In this document: positions 63,384 to 64,000 of the stretch, piece after piece
How the letters are laid out: each line of letters opens with the position of its first letter
How positions within the stretch are numbered: the first letter of the stretch is position 1
Source: Bacteroidota bacterium
GTDB taxonomy: Bacteria; Bacteroidota; Bacteroidia; Bacteroidales; NBLH01
DNA: 64,000 nucleotides
Assembly: GCA_025361565.1 (NCBI GenBank)
Contig: JANYKN010000189.1
Coordinates: 1 to 64,000, forward strand
Direction of reading: 5' to 3'
The notes under the pieces: model-generated
The model's input: the letters and a program-made list of their open reading frames with translations, nothing else
Database searches by the model: none
What the model was told of the DNA's origin: nothing
Translations under genes and position numbers: made by a program

Positions 63384-63806
63384 ATGCTGAAAAAAATTAA
63401 TAAGTTGATTATGATCGCATCGCTTGTGCTTATAACTGGAACTATTTTTGCTCAGAATGCTTTGGATATTCAAGGAATCACTTCAGAAGATAAACTTCCT
63501 AAAAGCTGTGTCGATTGTCATACAAAAGATACCTATACTGATTATCGGGTTAATGCGATTTTAAATAATAGAGGAAATCACCCAGATATAACCACCGTTG
63601 TAAAAATAATTCCGAATGATTGTGTTAAATGCCATAAACCCAATACTAGCGCAGGTGATTTGAGCGACCGTTTACATTTTTCTCATATTGGTAACCCAAA
63701 AGAGAACTCTTATATCCAAGTTATGAAGGCTGGTTGTATGGGTTGTCACACATTTGACAATAAATCCGGTAAAATAAATATCAAATCCGTTCCTGTTAAT
63801 TGGTAA
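63384..63806 (+). CDS. Triheme c-type cytochrome
   Basis: This 140-aa exported cytochrome has a signal peptide (ending TIFAQ) and three CxxCH haem attachment motifs: CVDCH (42-46), CVKCH (80-84) and CMGCH (118-122). Extra His residues near 66, 98 and 101 could be distal haem ligands. It resembles small multiheme (class III/c7-like) cytochromes that pass electrons in the periplasm. No partner reductase is in the window. The following 194 bases to the window edge contain no recognised gene. Confidence 0.88.
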   Translation: MLKKINKLIMIASLVLITGTIFAQNALDIQGITSEDKLPKSCVDCHTKDTYTDYRVNAILNNRGNHPDITTVVKIIPNDCVKCHKPNTSAGDLSDRLHFSHIGNPKENSYIQVMKAGCMGCHTFDNKSGKINIKSVPVNW

Positions 63807-64000
63807 ATAGGATTGATTCAAAAAAAAAATTAAGTTTGAGTTCATATTCGGAAGACGAAAACCACTAAGTGTTTATTGGTAAATCTCTGATTTTCAAACT
63901 TTAGCATCCTTTATATCATATTTCTGCCTATATTCTTTTTTATATTTATCCAACATTCTTCGGTGTCAACTCAATCGAACACTTAAATAGGCTGTAATTG

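Noticed and set aside
63916-63965. Small minus-strand frame near the right edge
   Set aside because: Only 20 codons with a stop in the same frame just upstream and no recognisable family; not supportable as a gene.

Overview
The window is a 64 kb stretch of AT-rich (about one-third G+C by eye) chromosome from a member of the Bacteroidota, probably a Bacteroidales/Marinilabiliales-type organism. The grounds are Bacteroidota promoter -7 boxes (TAnnTTTG) before many genes, an almost complete lack of Shine-Dalgarno sequences, and families typical of the phylum: TonB C-terminal proteins, YwqK/MORN proteins, a GIN-domain (DUF2807) lipoprotein, SpoIIE phosphatases with a coiled coil, a fused E1 alpha/beta dehydrogenase and many short lipoproteins. 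No tRNA, rRNA, CRISPR array, transposase or phage gene was seen. Most of the window is ordinary chromosome.

Layout. 0-9 kb is an accessory-looking stretch of singly transcribed genes: an exported superoxide-reductase lipoprotein, an unknown 248-aa protein followed by a 12-bp hairpin and a 21-bp tandem repeat, small membrane and TonB-like proteins, a RibD/DHFR-fold protein, a DUF4256 protein, two beta-lactamase-fold serine hydrolases and an epimerase. Three successive genes here end in a TAACATT boundary, which looks cassette-like. 8.8-24 kb is mostly core: a PfkB sugar kinase, cysS, a MORN protein, a 981-aa Ig-like lipoprotein, a degenerate GlpD relative, dnaG, a zinc-ribbon/amidohydrolase pair, an MFS carrier and an OmpA protein.

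24-31 kb is one giant gene (2243 aa) that joins a PLP-dependent aminotransferase fold to a C-terminal HprK/PEPCK-type P-loop domain. It is the most unusual object in the window. 31-41 kb holds an envelope pair (surface-repeat protein and GIN lipoprotein), a TonB-like protein, a GT4 glycosyltransferase, a LolD/FtsX-type ABC exporter and ribE. 41-49 kb has a LuxR-type membrane regulator, an orphan MinD/ParA ATPase, a two-gene 2-oxoacid dehydrogenase (E2, then fused E1) and a flavodoxin.

49-58 kb is envelope and sulfur metabolism. It has an M28 peptidase lipoprotein, a metallophosphatase, and a sulfur module made of a split YeeE/YedE transporter, two membrane-anchored rhodaneses whose active-site Cys is replaced by Ser, and a convergent tandem rhodanese lipoprotein that keeps both Cys. 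Then come an exported Rid-family protein lacking the catalytic Arg, a lipoprotein, a DCC thiol oxidoreductase and a haem-binding protein. 58-64 kb holds a SpoIIE phosphatase, an EamA carrier overlapping ruvC, a small secreted protein, a phosphofructokinase and a triheme cytochrome c.

Transcription units inferred from spacing: the two serine hydrolases; dnaG, zinc-ribbon protein and amidohydrolase; surface-repeat protein and GIN lipoprotein; ABC ATPase and permease; E2 and E1; the two YeeE genes and the rhodaneses; lipoprotein and Rid protein; haem-binding protein and DCC protein; SpoIIE, EamA, ruvC and the secreted protein.
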